64,000 bases of DNA from Streptomyces cyaneus (GTDB taxonomy: Bacteria; Actinomycetota; Actinomycetes; Streptomycetales; Streptomycetaceae): NCBI RefSeq assembly GCF_004028635.1, contig NZ_RQJW01000003.1:744001-808000 (forward strand). The letters are read 5' to 3'. The stretch's first letter is position 1. Each line of letters starts with the position of its first letter. Shown piece by piece: positions 29,289 through 38,608 of this stretch. Below the pieces are notes generated by a model. The model did no database searches. It was given only the letters and a program-made list of their open reading frames with translations, and was not told the DNA's origin. The position numbers and the translations under genes are program-made.

Positions 29289-29552
29289 GCAACGCCCCGC
29301 CTCGATCGCGGCGGTGATGTCGGCGTCCGCGTCGCATGTGGTCAGGACGAGTAGGCAGTCGGTGAACCGCAATCCTGCGCGGTTCGATGCGGCTCCGCCG
29401 CTCCACACTCGACAGCATGCGAGGAAATACGGACGCAGCCTGCGCACGGTTCTCGCCCTCCAGGATCCGTCCAGGGTCCGCGACTCTGCTAGCAAAGCAG
29501 TAGCGGTCGGTCGTGTGGCTCTTCCGTCAGCGTGCGGGTCGCCGGTTCGACA

Positions 29553-32500
29553 CTACGGTTCGGCGGTGGCGGCGAGCAGGGCGGTGTCGTCGTCGACCCG
29601 GTGGGGGGTGTTCAGCAGCTCCAGGGCCCGTTCGGTGATCTGCTGGGGATCGGTGCGGGCGGCGGCGGGCAGCGCGCCGCAGGCCTGGCACAGGGCCGCC
29701 AGGCAGCTGTCCAGGGACAGTGACCGGTTTTCCACCAGGCCGTCGGTGTACAGCAGCAGGCTGGTGCCGGGCGGGAACGCCACCTCGCGGTCGACCGGGG
29801 TGCTGCCCAGTCCCAGCGGCAGCGCCGGGGGCAGCTCCAGATAGGCGGTGTCGGTGGCTACCAGCAGGGGCGGCAGGTGCCCGCTGCCGGCGTAGCGCAG
29901 GCTGTGGCGTTGTGGGTCGTAGACCGCGTACAGGCACGTGGCGAAGCGTTCGGTGGCGAGCGACTGCAGGTAGGCGTCCAGCCTGGCCAGCACCTGGGCC
30001 GGGTCGGCGCCCTCCATCGCGAGGCTGTGCAGGGCGGAGCGGAGTTGGCCCATCACGATGGCGGCTTCCACGTCGTGGCCCATGACATCGCCGATGGCCA
30101 GCCCCACGGCACCGTCGGGCAGCGCGAGCACGTCGTACCAGTCGCCGCCGACCTCGGCGCCGCGGTTGCTGGCCCGGTAGTGGGTTGCCAGGCGCACCCC
30201 GGGCACCTGGGGCAGGCGGTGGGGCAGCAGGGCGCGCTGCAGGGTCAGGGCGAGGCGGCGCTCGTTGTGGTACCTGGTGGCGTTGTCGTAGGCCAGGGCC
30301 AGGCGGTGGGCGAGGTTCTCCAGATACTTGTGTTCGACCGCGGAGTAGCTGGTGTGCCGGACCAGCACCAGGGCCCCCAGTGTCTGGTCGTGGGTGTGCA
30401 GCGGCAGGGCCAGCACGGCGACGGGCGGCGGCTGCGGGCCGGCTGGGGCCGGGACGGTGCCGTTGATCGCGTGGGTGGCGGCGGTGGCCAGGGCCTCGGG
30501 GGCAAGAAGGGGGGTGCCGGCGATGTATGCCGGGGGTGACTGGGCCGGGGCGGGTTTTGCTGCGGTGAGGTGGATGCTGATCTGGTCGGCGAAGTCGGGC
30601 AGCAGGATCTGGCCGGCAGTCTGCAGTATCTGGTCCGGGTCGAGGGTGGCGGACAGCCGCAGGCCCGCGTCGGCCAGGGAGGCCAGCACGGCCAGTTGGT
30701 TGCGGGTCTCGGTCAGGGCCTGTTCGCGCAGCCGGGACAGCTCCAACGCGGTGCGGACGCGCGCCAGCAGCTGGCGCGCGGAGAAGGGTTTGGCGAGGTA
30801 GTCGTCGGCGCCGGCCTGCCGGCCCTGCACGGATTCCTCCTCGCCGGCGCGGGCGGTGAGCAGGACGATGGGCAGGCGGGCGGTGCGCGAGTCGGCGCGC
30901 AGCGCCCGGACCAGCTCGAAGCCGTCCATGCCGGGCATCATCACGTCGCTGAGCACCAGCTGCACCGGCTGCGCCAGGGCCATCTCCAGGGCGGCCCGGC
31001 CGTCGGCGGCGAGCAGCACGTCGTAGTCGGGCTGCAGGAGCTGGGTGAGATAGGCGCGCATGTCGGCGTTGTCGTCGACGACCAGCAGGCGGGCCCGGTG
31101 TGGGTGGTCGGTTTCGTGCGGGCCGGGGCCGTGGGGGGCATCGTGGGCCGCGGGAGCGTGCGGCGTGCGTGCCGCGGGGGTGGCTGCGGCGGGGACGGGG
31201 TCAGCCGCCAGCCAGCCCAGCGCCTCGTCCACATAGGCCGCAGCACCGCCGGGCCGGCCGCCTCCGCCTTCCCTGGGGGTTTCCCCGGGGGCTCCGTCGC
31301 CGGCCGCGGGCGGGGCCGGGCGCGGTCGGTGGGCGGTGGCGAAGGGGAGGTCCACGGTGACGTTGGTGCCCTGGCCGAGCCGGCTGTCCACACCTACGGT
31401 GCCGCCGTGCGCTTCCACCAGGTCCTTCACCAGCACCAGACCGAGGCCGCTGCCCTCGTGGGAGCGGGAGCGGGCGCCGCGGACCCGGTGGAAGCGCTCG
31501 AACAGGCGCGGCAGCTCGTCCGCGGGGATGCCGGTGCCGGTGTCGGTAACGGTCAGCCGGGCGCGGTCGCCGGCCGCGGCCACCTGCACCCGGGCGCCGC
31601 CGGTGAAGGTGAACTTCAGGGCGTTGCTGAGCAGGTTGAGGATTATCTTCTCCCACATCTCCCGGTCCAGGGACACCGGCTTGGGCAGCGGCGGACAGTC
31701 CACCTCCAGCGTCAGCCCGGCCGCCTCGAAGGCGGAGCGGAACACCCCGGCCAGCTCGGCCGTGGCACCGGCGAGGTCGACCGGCTCGAGGGCCGGGCGT
31801 ATCTGCCCGGCCTCGGCTTTGGCGACCTCCAGGAGGGTGTTGACCTGCTTCAGCAGGCGCAGGGCGCCGCGCTCGGCCAGCTCCAGCTGCTCGCGCCGCT
31901 CGGGCCGGTCCTCGTCGGCCAGGGCCTGCTGGAGAGGGCCCAGGAGAAGGGTGAGCGGGGTGCGCAACTCATGGCTTACGTTGGCGAAGAAGGTGGTCTT
32001 GGCCCGGTCCAGCTCGGCCAGCGCCTCCGCCCGCCGGCGCTGCTCGTCGTGGGCGAGCGCAGCCGTCAGCGCCCCGGCCACGGCGGCGGCGAGCACCTCC
32101 AGAAAGTCCCGGTAGGCCCCGGCCGGCGGGAAGCAGGGATTGACACCCACCACCAGGACGCCCGCCACCTGGCCCGCACAGTCCAGCGGCAGAGCCAGCG
32201 CCTGCTCGACTGGGAGCCAGGAGGCCGCAGCGTGCTGCCCGGCCGTGTTGCCGCCGGTGAGCGCGGCGGCCGGCAGCGTGGCAGGGGCACCGTCGGCTAC
32301 CACCTGCGCCAGCCGTGCCGCGACCTCCGATCCGTCGGCCGCACTCTGCGAGACGGGCTCGGGCGACGGCTGGAGCCCGGCGGAGGCCGCCGACCGCAGC
32401 ATCCCCGGCTCGGAGGCCAGGTACAGGCCCAGGAACGGGATCTCCTCGGGATAGGAGCCCAGCACCTCCGCGACGACACGGGCGACCTCGTCCGGGGTGG

Positions 32501-33053
32501 GCAGCCCGGCGGTGCGGGCGCCGGTCTCACTCAGCAGGCGCAGCCGGCGCTCGCCCAGTACCCGGCCGGTGGTCTCCGTGATGATCTGCAGCACGCCGCC
32601 GGCGGTGCCGTCGTCCAGCAGCACAGGCTGGAAAGAGGAGTCGAAGTAGCACTGCTCCGGAAAGCCGTGGCGCTCCATGATGAGCGGCTCATCGGGGATC
32701 AGCAGAGACTTGCGGGTGTCGGTCACGTAGTGGAAGTGGGAGCTCACGGGGTGGGCCCAGACCTCGGGGAAGATCTCCTTATAGGGCCTGCCGAGCGCCC
32801 AGGGGTGTTTGGCGCCGACAATGGGTGTGGAACCCAGGTTGTACAGCGTGGCGAATTCGGCGCCCCAGTACAGAGCCATCCCGTGCTCAGAGGTGAGCAT
32901 GAGGCGCAGGGTGTCCACCAGAGGCCCCGGCCAGGACTCAGGGGGCCCGAGCGGCGTCGCCGCCCACTCGATCCCAGCCAGAAGCTCGCCGAACGGACCG
33001 GCCTCGGCGAACATCCGGGCCGCCGCGGTACGCGGGTCATCGGGCCGGGGCAT
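29553..33053 (-). CDS. Hybrid histidine kinase/response regulator/PP2C phosphatase
   Basis: A soluble 1166-residue signalling protein. Order: PAS-like domain (1-170; GIEWAATPLGPPESWPGPL), GAF (175-330), HisKA with phosphoacceptor His361 (FANVSHELRTPL), HATPase (about 460-575; NLLSNALKF, GTGIP, GSGLGL), a Pro/Ala linker, REC with Asp703 (VLSDVMMPGMDGF), a second GAF (about 800-940) and a SpoIIE-type PP2C (955-1160; GGDWYDV, GDVMGHD, DDDTALLA). It joins His-Asp phosphorelay to serine dephosphorylation in one chain. No transmembrane segment is seen. ATG at 33053 has AGGAGG ten bases upstream; an upstream in-frame start at 33149 is less likely. Confidence 0.92.
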   Translation of the reverse strand: MPRPDDPRTAAARMFAEAGPFGELLAGIEWAATPLGPPESWPGPLVDTLRLMLTSEHGMALYWGAEFATLYNLGSTPIVGAKHPWALGRPYKEIFPEVWAHPVSSHFHYVTDTRKSLLIPDEPLIMERHGFPEQCYFDSSFQPVLLDDGTAGGVLQIITETTGRVLGERRLRLLSETGARTAGLPTPDEVARVVAEVLGSYPEEIPFLGLYLASEPGMLRSAASAGLQPSPEPVSQSAADGSEVAARLAQVVADGAPATLPAAALTGGNTAGQHAAASWLPVEQALALPLDCAGQVAGVLVVGVNPCFPPAGAYRDFLEVLAAAVAGALTAALAHDEQRRRAEALAELDRAKTTFFANVSHELRTPLTLLLGPLQQALADEDRPERREQLELAERGALRLLKQVNTLLEVAKAEAGQIRPALEPVDLAGATAELAGVFRSAFEAAGLTLEVDCPPLPKPVSLDREMWEKIILNLLSNALKFTFTGGARVQVAAAGDRARLTVTDTGTGIPADELPRLFERFHRVRGARSRSHEGSGLGLVLVKDLVEAHGGTVGVDSRLGQGTNVTVDLPFATAHRPRPAPPAAGDGAPGETPREGGGGRPGGAAAYVDEALGWLAADPVPAAATPAARTPHAPAAHDAPHGPGPHETDHPHRARLLVVDDNADMRAYLTQLLQPDYDVLLAADGRAALEMALAQPVQLVLSDVMMPGMDGFELVRALRADSRTARLPIVLLTARAGEEESVQGRQAGADDYLAKPFSARQLLARVRTALELSRLREQALTETRNQLAVLASLADAGLRLSATLDPDQILQTAGQILLPDFADQISIHLTAAKPAPAQSPPAYIAGTPLLAPEALATAATHAINGTVPAPAGPQPPPVAVLALPLHTHDQTLGALVLVRHTSYSAVEHKYLENLAHRLALAYDNATRYHNERRLALTLQRALLPHRLPQVPGVRLATHYRASNRGAEVGGDWYDVLALPDGAVGLAIGDVMGHDVEAAIVMGQLRSALHSLAMEGADPAQVLARLDAYLQSLATERFATCLYAVYDPQRHSLRYAGSGHLPPLLVATDTAYLELPPALPLGLGSTPVDREVAFPPGTSLLLYTDGLVENRSLSLDSCLAALCQACGALPAAARTDPQQITERALELLNTPHRVDDDTALLAATAEP

Positions 33054-33180
33054 CGAGAAATCTTCCTCCTGGCGCCTATGTGATCCGCCCGCGCCCTCCC
33101 AAGGCTGCCGACGGCCACTCGCTGCGCACCTTCCGGGCGGATCGGACACCAGATCCGACGGTTCCGGCTACGCTCTGACA

Positions 33181-33216
33181 GGATTACAAGAATCAAATTA
33201 TCAAATACTGTGATTT
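33181..33216 (-). promoter_or_regulatory. AT-rich patch upstream of the hybrid kinase
   Basis: About 36 bases far richer in A+T than anything nearby. On the minus strand CAAAT and ATTTG half-sites form an inverted repeat (CAAATCACAGTATTTG) followed by another ATTTG. Its position 130-165 bases before the kinase start suits a promoter or operator. No start site can be proven. Confidence 0.35.
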
Positions 33217-33239
33217 GCCCAGCAGTGTACGCTTTCAGG

Positions 33240-33530
33240 CTCACGCCAACGGCGGGAGGAAGGTGGCGGGCCGCAAGGGCAGGCCGTTGGACTGCCTGGG
33301 CCGGGCTTGCTGCTGGCGGTGGTGCCGCTGGTCACCGCCGCGAGCGTCCAGGACCGGGATACCGCTGCTGCAGCGACTGCGTGAACTCCACCGCAGGGTC
33401 ACCCTGGTGTGGGCCGACGGCGGATACGCCGACTCGTCGACTGGGCCCACACCAGGCCCCGCCTCGCGCTCACCATCGTCAAACGCACCGATGCCGCCAT
33501 GGGGTTCGTCATCGTGCCTCGCCGCCGCAC
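33240..33530 (+). pseudogene. Frameshifted remnant of an IS5-family (IS112-like) transposase
   Basis: Pieces of one protein appear in three frames: GGRKVAGRKG, then LLAVVPLVTAASVQDRD, then LLQRLRELHRRVTLVWADGGYA, then RLVDWAHTRPRLALTIVKRT followed by GFVIVPRR. Together they cover the central DDE region (WADGGYA holds a catalytic Asp) of Streptomyces IS5-family transposases. At least three frameshifts and missing ends make it inactive. It is a different transposase lineage from the remnant at 2.9-3.1 kb. Confidence 0.75.
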
Positions 33531-33825
33531 CGGCGAAGCCACCCCAACCTGGCGCGACCCGATCCCGTGGGACCAAACAACATCCGCGGGACGAAGCAAC
33601 GAAGAAGACGAACCTCTGACGAGAGCACGGTCTTCGGCCTCGTCGATCCAGACGCGCTCAACCCGCCGGTGGGCCGGGCCACTGCATCCGCACTGCCCCT
33701 GGCTACAACGCACCGTGACCACAGCACACGCCACTTGGAGAAGAAGGCAGCAAAGCGACCCAACAGAGCGAGGCAATGTGGCCGAGCAGCACGGAGCAGC
33801 ATGAGGGGGCAGTGACCTACTGAGC

Positions 33826-34060
33826 CTCGCCCCATCAGTCCCAAGGCCGGAGTTCAACGCTGCGTAGCCAGCACCAAGTCAGCACGGGAGTCAGCACTGC
33901 TCCGTCAAATCATCACTGACTACGCCTCTCAGACAGCGGGCGATTCTGCCTTCCGCCGACCTCTGAACCACCGCTGCACGACGAGGCATGGAGCCCACAC
34001 GCATAGCCAGAACCAGAACTATGTTGCCCCACCACATGTGCGTCTGACCTGTGTCTTTCC
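33826..34060. repeat. Interspersed repeat, copy A
   Basis: Shares blocks with copies near 39.0 and 57.0 kb. The left block (from 33826) begins CCCAAGGCCGGAGTTCAACG and is nearly identical to copy C. The middle block (TCAGCAC direct repeats, CAAATCA, ACTACGC) matches copy B. The right block GAACTATGTTGCCCCACCAC followed by ATGTGC (about 34015-34042) is in all three. It is not coding in any frame I can recognise. Confidence 0.7.
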
Positions 34061-34073
34061 CCGGAACGCGCCG

Positions 34074-34232
34074 ACCGCAGACCAGCGGGAGGCACGCGCC
34101 ACCATCGCCGCCTACGCGAACCACATCCAGACGCTGAGCCTGCGGAACGCCGAACTCGAAGCGGAGAACGCCACCCTGCGCGAAGCTCTAGGCCAGGGCG
34201 GCACCGTGGCCTCCCTCCCTGTGACGCGTTGA
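34074..34232 (+). pseudogene. Coiled-coil fragment, possibly the tail of a DUF6262-type protein
   Basis: About 53 residues: ADQREARATIAAYANHIQTL then LRNAELEAENATLREALG. This is a leucine-zipper-like coiled coil similar to the C-terminus of small proteins encoded next to tyrosine recombinases in actinobacteria. No start of its own is seen, since the upstream sequence is interspersed repeat copy A. Assignment is tentative. Confidence 0.4.
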
Positions 34233-34638
34233 ATGCTGCAGGAAGGACTGCCGCAACCAGGGCCTGCCACCTGTCCTACTTCGGCTCACCCGCCCACCCC
34301 GGCAGCAGCGCAGGGTCGGGCACAGGGGCGGCGAGCATCGGTTCCGGCAGTGTCATCGTCACAGCCCACGCCTTCCACCCAGCCCGCCCGTCGGCAAACC
34401 GAGTGCGCGTACGCACCCGACTACCGGCCCGACCACGGCAGGTCAGCGCACTACAACACCTCGCCGGGGACTGTGTGCTGAGCTCCTGGCCCACGTCCAG
34501 GCAGCGCAGCCGGACGCCGGGCTGCCCGGATCCCGTGTCGTACGGTCTGATGTCTCGGCCGCCCACCGTCCGCAACGGATCTCACCGAACCCGGCGGTGC
34601 CGCAGGTACGGCCGAAAGATCTGAACCAATACCGGGAA
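34233..34638. other. Intergenic stretch before the desaturase operon end
   Basis: No gene supported; reading frames here are proline/arginine-rich shadows of GC-rich DNA without family resemblance. Confidence 0.5.
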
Positions 34639-35757
34639 TCAGGCCGCGACGAGCTCCTGCTCGCGGTCCGGCGTTTTGACCTTGGGCTTCTTGTTCGGCA
34701 GCGAGAGCCGGAAGACCTTGTGCCACGCGGAGAACACCTGCTTGGGCAGCGGGCCGGTGACGTACTCCAGCTCGTACTTCTCGAACAGTGCGCGCACCTT
34801 CACCGCGACCTCGGCGTACCGGTTGCTCGGCAGGTCCGGGAACAGGTGGTGCTCGATCTGGTGCGACAGGTTGCCCGTCATGAAGTGCATGGCCTTGCTA
34901 CCGCTGATGTTCGCCGAGCCCATCATCTGGCGCAGGTACCACTGGCCGCGCGTCTCGCCCTTGATCGACCGGCGCTCGAAGACCTGCACGCCTTCGGGGA
35001 AGTGCCCGCACATGATCACCGAGTGGGACCAGAGGTTGCGGACCAGGTTCGCGGTGAATGTGGCGGCGAGCGTGGGGAGGAACGAGGGGCCCGACAGCAA
35101 CGGGTGGATCACGTAGTCCTTGAGCACCTGCTTGCGGATCTTGCGGCCTACGGCCTTGGCGCGCGCGCGGAACTCCGGGTTGTTGCGGCGGCGCTTGTGC
35201 AGGTTCTTGCCGAGCTCCAGGTCGTACGCTGCGATGCCGTACTCGAAGAAGCAGGCGTTGATGAAGTTCCACAGCGGCTGGCCGAGGTGGAAGGGGTGCC
35301 ACTTCTGGTCCTCGTCGACGCGCATGATGCCGTAGCCGAGGTCGTTGTCCTTGCCGATCACGTTGGTGTACGTGTGGTGCAGCTCGTTGTGCGAGTGCTT
35401 CCACTGGTCGGCGGGCGAGACGTGATCCCATTCCCAGGTGGTGGAGTGGATCTTCGGGTCTCGCATCCAGTCCCACTGGCCGTGCAGGATGTTGTGGCCG
35501 ATCTCCATGTTGTCCATGATCTTCGCCACGGACAGCCCGGCGGTGCCGAGCAGCCACGCGGGCGGGAAGATCGAGAACAGCAGCACGCCCCTGCTGACCA
35601 GCTCGAGCTTGCGCTGCGCCGAGATGACCTTACGGATGTAGGCGGCGTCTTTCTCGCCGCGGCCGGCGATCACCTCGTCGCGGATCGCGTCCAGCTCTCG
35701 GCCGAGCTCCTCGATCTGTTCGGCGGTCAGGTGGGCGGTGGGGTCGATGGCGGTCAA
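34639..35757 (-). CDS. Membrane fatty-acyl-CoA desaturase, DesA3-like
   Basis: A 372-residue di-iron membrane desaturase. The three histidine boxes are present: GHNILHGQWDW (near residue 88), HSHNELHHTYTN (about 121) and HQIEHHLFPD (about 307). Hydrophobic stretches between them are consistent with four membrane passes. It resembles mycobacterial DesA3, a stearoyl-CoA delta-9 desaturase. Seven bases separate it from the upstream ferredoxin-reductase gene, the same pairing as DesA3 and its Rv3230c oxidoreductase, which supplies electrons. It therefore probably makes oleoyl-type chains for membrane lipids. Confidence 0.92.
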   Translation of the reverse strand: MTAIDPTAHLTAEQIEELGRELDAIRDEVIAGRGEKDAAYIRKVISAQRKLELVSRGVLLFSIFPPAWLLGTAGLSVAKIMDNMEIGHNILHGQWDWMRDPKIHSTTWEWDHVSPADQWKHSHNELHHTYTNVIGKDNDLGYGIMRVDEDQKWHPFHLGQPLWNFINACFFEYGIAAYDLELGKNLHKRRRNNPEFRARAKAVGRKIRKQVLKDYVIHPLLSGPSFLPTLAATFTANLVRNLWSHSVIMCGHFPEGVQVFERRSIKGETRGQWYLRQMMGSANISGSKAMHFMTGNLSHQIEHHLFPDLPSNRYAEVAVKVRALFEKYELEYVTGPLPKQVFSAWHKVFRLSLPNKKPKVKTPDREQELVAA

Positions 35758-35764
35758 GGTGCTC

Positions 35765-36820
35765 CTACCGGTCGATGTCGCAGGGGCCCGCCGCGGCGGA
35801 CACGCAGGTCTGGATGAGGACGCCCGCCTCGGCCTCGGTGATCTCGCCGGTGCGCAGGTCGCGGACGGCGCCGGCCTTGAGCGGCGTGATGCAGCCGAAG
35901 CAGATGCCCATGCGGCACCCGGAGGGCATGAGCACGCCGGCCTCCTCGCCGATGTCCAGCAACGGCGTGGCGCCGTCCGCGTCGACGGTCTTGCCGGTGG
36001 CGCTGAACGTGACCTCGCCGCCGTCGCCGGCGACGACGATGCTGGGGCGGAAGCGTTCGGTGTGCAGGCGCTCTGGGACGCCGTGCTCGCTCCAGTGCTT
36101 TTCGGCGGCGTCGAGCAGGCCCGCGGGCCCGCAGGCCCAGGTCTCGCGCTCGGCCCAGTCGGGCACGAGTTCGTCGAGACGGGCGATGTCGAGCATGCCG
36201 TCTGTGTCGGTGTGCACCTCGGTGAGCCGCAGCTTCTTGTCCGCGACCAGGTCGTGCAGTTCGTTGCGGAAGATCACGTCTTGCGGCTGTGGCGCGCAGT
36301 GGACCATGACGACGTCGTCGAACTCGGTGTCGCGCAGCATGCCCATCACGGGCGTGATGCCGCTGCCGGCCGTCAGGTAGAGCACCTTGGCGGGCTTGGC
36401 CTGCGGCAGCACGAAGTCACCGGTCGGCTGGTCGAGCTGGATCAGCGTGCCCGGTTTCGCCCTGCGGACCAGGTGGTTGCTGACCTTGCCGTCCGGGATC
36501 GCCTTCACGGTGATCGTGACGCGGCCGTCCTGGCGGTTCGTCGGCGAGGTGATGGAGTAGGCACGCCACAGGCGCACCCCGTCGACGTCGACCCCGATCC
36601 GCACGTACTGACCGGCTGTGTGGCCGCGCCAGCCCCGTCCCGGCCTGATCACGACAGTCGCGGCGTCACTCGTCTCGGGGTGCACGGCCTCGATGCGCCC
36701 ACGCAGGTCAGCGCCCGCACGCAGCGGGCTGACCAGGTCGAGGTAGTCCGACGGCAGCAGCGGCGTCGTGACCATCTCCAGCAGTTTCCACGCCCTGCCG
36801 CGGAGGGCTGTACTCGTCAT
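35765..36820 (-). CDS. Ferredoxin reductase fused to a plant-type 2Fe-2S domain (desaturase electron donor)
   Basis: 351 residues. FAD-binding motif RAYSITSP (about residue 87), NADPH-binding stretch TAGSGITPVMGML, CAPQPQDVIFRNEL, and a C-terminal 2Fe-2S ferredoxin domain with Cys ligands in CRMGICFGC and a final cysteine in IQTC. It moves electrons from NADPH through FAD and the iron-sulfur cluster to the desaturase encoded seven bases downstream. It matches the Rv3230c type known to serve DesA3 in mycobacteria. The start at 36820 follows the family N-terminus (MTSTALRGRAWKLLEMVTTP). Confidence 0.9.
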   Translation of the reverse strand: MTSTALRGRAWKLLEMVTTPLLPSDYLDLVSPLRAGADLRGRIEAVHPETSDAATVVIRPGRGWRGHTAGQYVRIGVDVDGVRLWRAYSITSPTNRQDGRVTITVKAIPDGKVSNHLVRRAKPGTLIQLDQPTGDFVLPQAKPAKVLYLTAGSGITPVMGMLRDTEFDDVVMVHCAPQPQDVIFRNELHDLVADKKLRLTEVHTDTDGMLDIARLDELVPDWAERETWACGPAGLLDAAEKHWSEHGVPERLHTERFRPSIVVAGDGGEVTFSATGKTVDADGATPLLDIGEEAGVLMPSGCRMGICFGCITPLKAGAVRDLRTGEITEAEAGVLIQTCVSAAAGPCDIDR

Positions 36821-36907
36821 GACTCCAGCTTGCTGCGCCTCAAGGCGTAAAGTCCTGACCGGAGGACGTAAATCTGGTCGGCTGAATTGTTCGCAGGGAA
36901 TAGAAAC
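36821..36907. promoter_or_regulatory. Divergent promoter region of the desaturase operon and its PucR regulator
   Basis: An 87-bp, comparatively AT-rich gap shared by two divergent units. It contains the inverted repeat GTCCTGACCGGAGGAC (36852-36867; 5-bp arms, 6-bp spacer) in its centre, a candidate operator for the adjacent regulator. AGGGAA stands before the regulator's GTG. Confidence 0.45.
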
Positions 36908-38047
36908 GTGAACCATGCAATCCTGAGGGCCAGCGAACTGACCCTGGATGAGACGACGGTCACCGCACTTCGGGCCGCACTGAAGAGCACCGCCGACGAG
37001 GTCGTCCAGGCGATCATCGACGAGGTCCCTCCCTACGCCAACGCCCTCTCGGGCCACATGGGCGCCACCATCCGCCGAGCCGTCCGCACCGCCCTGGGGC
37101 ACTACCTGGACCTCGCGAGCGGGAACGCCACGGGCGGCGACGGCGGTGACGCAGCCTACGAGCTGGGCCGCGGCGAGGTGCGCGACGGCCGTTCGATGGA
37201 CGCCCTGCTCAGCGCCTACCGTGTCGGCGCCCGCGTGGCCTGGCGATGCCTGGCAGCGGGTGCCGTACCCGCGGGTCTGCCCGCCGCCGAGGTCGCCAAG
37301 TTCGCTGAGCTGACCTTCGCCTACATCGACGAGCTCTCCGCCGCGAGCGCCGCGGGCCACGCCGACGAACTGGCCGCCCGGGGCAGGGACCAGGAGCGTC
37401 ACCTGGAGCACCTGGCCCGCGACCTCCTCGCCGGTGCGAGCCCGGACGTGCTGCTGGCCTCTGCTCAACGGGCCGGGTGGCAGCCACCGGTTTCGCTGAC
37501 CGCGGTCCTGCTGCCCGCCGCCCAGGCCCGGCCCGCCTACCGCGCGCTCGACCCGAGCACCCTCGTCCTGGACGATCTGCCGGACGCCACCGGTGTGCTG
37601 CTCGTCCCCGATGCCGACCGATCACATCTCTTGCGGCAGCTGACCGACCGCAGCGCCGTGGTCGGCCCGGCCCGGCCATGGACTCGTGCGTCCGCCTCGT
37701 ACGCACGAGCCGTACACGCGCGCTCCCTCTCCTCTGATATTCGCGACACCGAGGACCACCTGCCCGAGCTGGTGCTGAGCGCCGACGCGGACGCCTTCGC
37801 AGACCTGCGTGCCCGAGCCCTCGCACCGTTGCGGACCTTGCCTGTCGCGACCGCACGGCGGCTGGAGGAGACGTTGCGGGAGTGGCTGCTGCACCAGGGC
37901 AGGCGGGACGAGGTGGCGGCGGCGTTGTTCGTCCATCCCCAGACCGTCCGGTACCGGATGTCGCAGCTGCGGGAGCTGTTTCCGGATCTCGCATCGCCAC
38001 ACCGGGTCCTTGAACTGACGCTGGCGGTCGGTCTTCGGGCCGGCTGA
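36908..38047 (+). CDS. PucR/CdaR-type regulator, divergent from the desaturase operon
   Basis: 379 residues. The N-terminal helical region (about 1-150, including LGHYLDLASG and LLSAYRVGARVAWR) is typical of actinobacterial PucR-like regulators. The middle is GGDEF-like. The C-terminal PucR helix-turn-helix has LLHQGRRDEVAAALFVHPQT then VRYRMSQLRELF. GTG at 36908 is chosen for an AGGGAA site; a TTG seven codons upstream is possible. Divergence from the desaturase/reductase pair suggests it controls them, perhaps in response to fatty-acid or redox state (inference). Confidence 0.88.
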   Translation: MNHAILRASELTLDETTVTALRAALKSTADEVVQAIIDEVPPYANALSGHMGATIRRAVRTALGHYLDLASGNATGGDGGDAAYELGRGEVRDGRSMDALLSAYRVGARVAWRCLAAGAVPAGLPAAEVAKFAELTFAYIDELSAASAAGHADELAARGRDQERHLEHLARDLLAGASPDVLLASAQRAGWQPPVSLTAVLLPAAQARPAYRALDPSTLVLDDLPDATGVLLVPDADRSHLLRQLTDRSAVVGPARPWTRASASYARAVHARSLSSDIRDTEDHLPELVLSADADAFADLRARALAPLRTLPVATARRLEETLREWLLHQGRRDEVAAALFVHPQTVRYRMSQLRELFPDLASPHRVLELTLAVGLRAG

Positions 38048-38608
38048 CGCGCACTTCGACCGCCACGACCGCGTCCGCGAGCGGTCCGGGAATCGTGCCT
38101 CGTTCTCGGTGCCATCAGCTGGCTCATGCGGCCCGGGGAAGAGCGGTATTGGCCAGCTGAGACCGGGAGTTGATGTGAAGACCGGACAAGGCCTCGGGAA
38201 GCCCGTCGGGGGCGCTGTCTCTGAGAAGCGCGGCGACTGATACAGCTCGACTGGATCCGGTGGACGATGCGCCCCGGCCCGCTCGTCGACGCGCTCATCG
38301 GGCATCTGGTCGATGAGCTGGGCCGCTGCACCCCGGAAATCGGCTTTCATGTCGTCGTGGAGGGCGCTGTCCTGGCACGAGCTGACCCATGGGCGCGCGG
38401 CGGGCTGCAGCTGGGTGTCCGGCGGGGCGGCCAGGCCGGGTCACCAGGGGCGGGGGGCCGGGCCGCTCGCGCCGGGGACCACCGTGGTTCTGCGACGGCC
38501 CCGTGCCTCCCTTCCGACAGGTCAACCGGACGACCGACCGGGCCGGCCTGGCACACCGCGCGAGGGATGATGGGGATGGAATGACGGAACGTGAGGTCAG
38601 GAGCTTCC
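38048..38608. other. 560-bp stretch without a supported gene
   Basis: Frames on both strands are short and compositionally biased. The one at 38267-38584 has no family features. Nothing else was recognised. Confidence 0.5.

Noticed and set aside
30570..33083. 837-codon plus-strand frame and smaller antisense frames inside the hybrid kinase
   Set aside because: Compositional shadow of the minus-strand kinase gene; no domain resemblance.
34233..34638. Short plus-strand frame at 34233-34481 as a gene
   Set aside because: Proline-rich, no ribosome site and no family resemblance.
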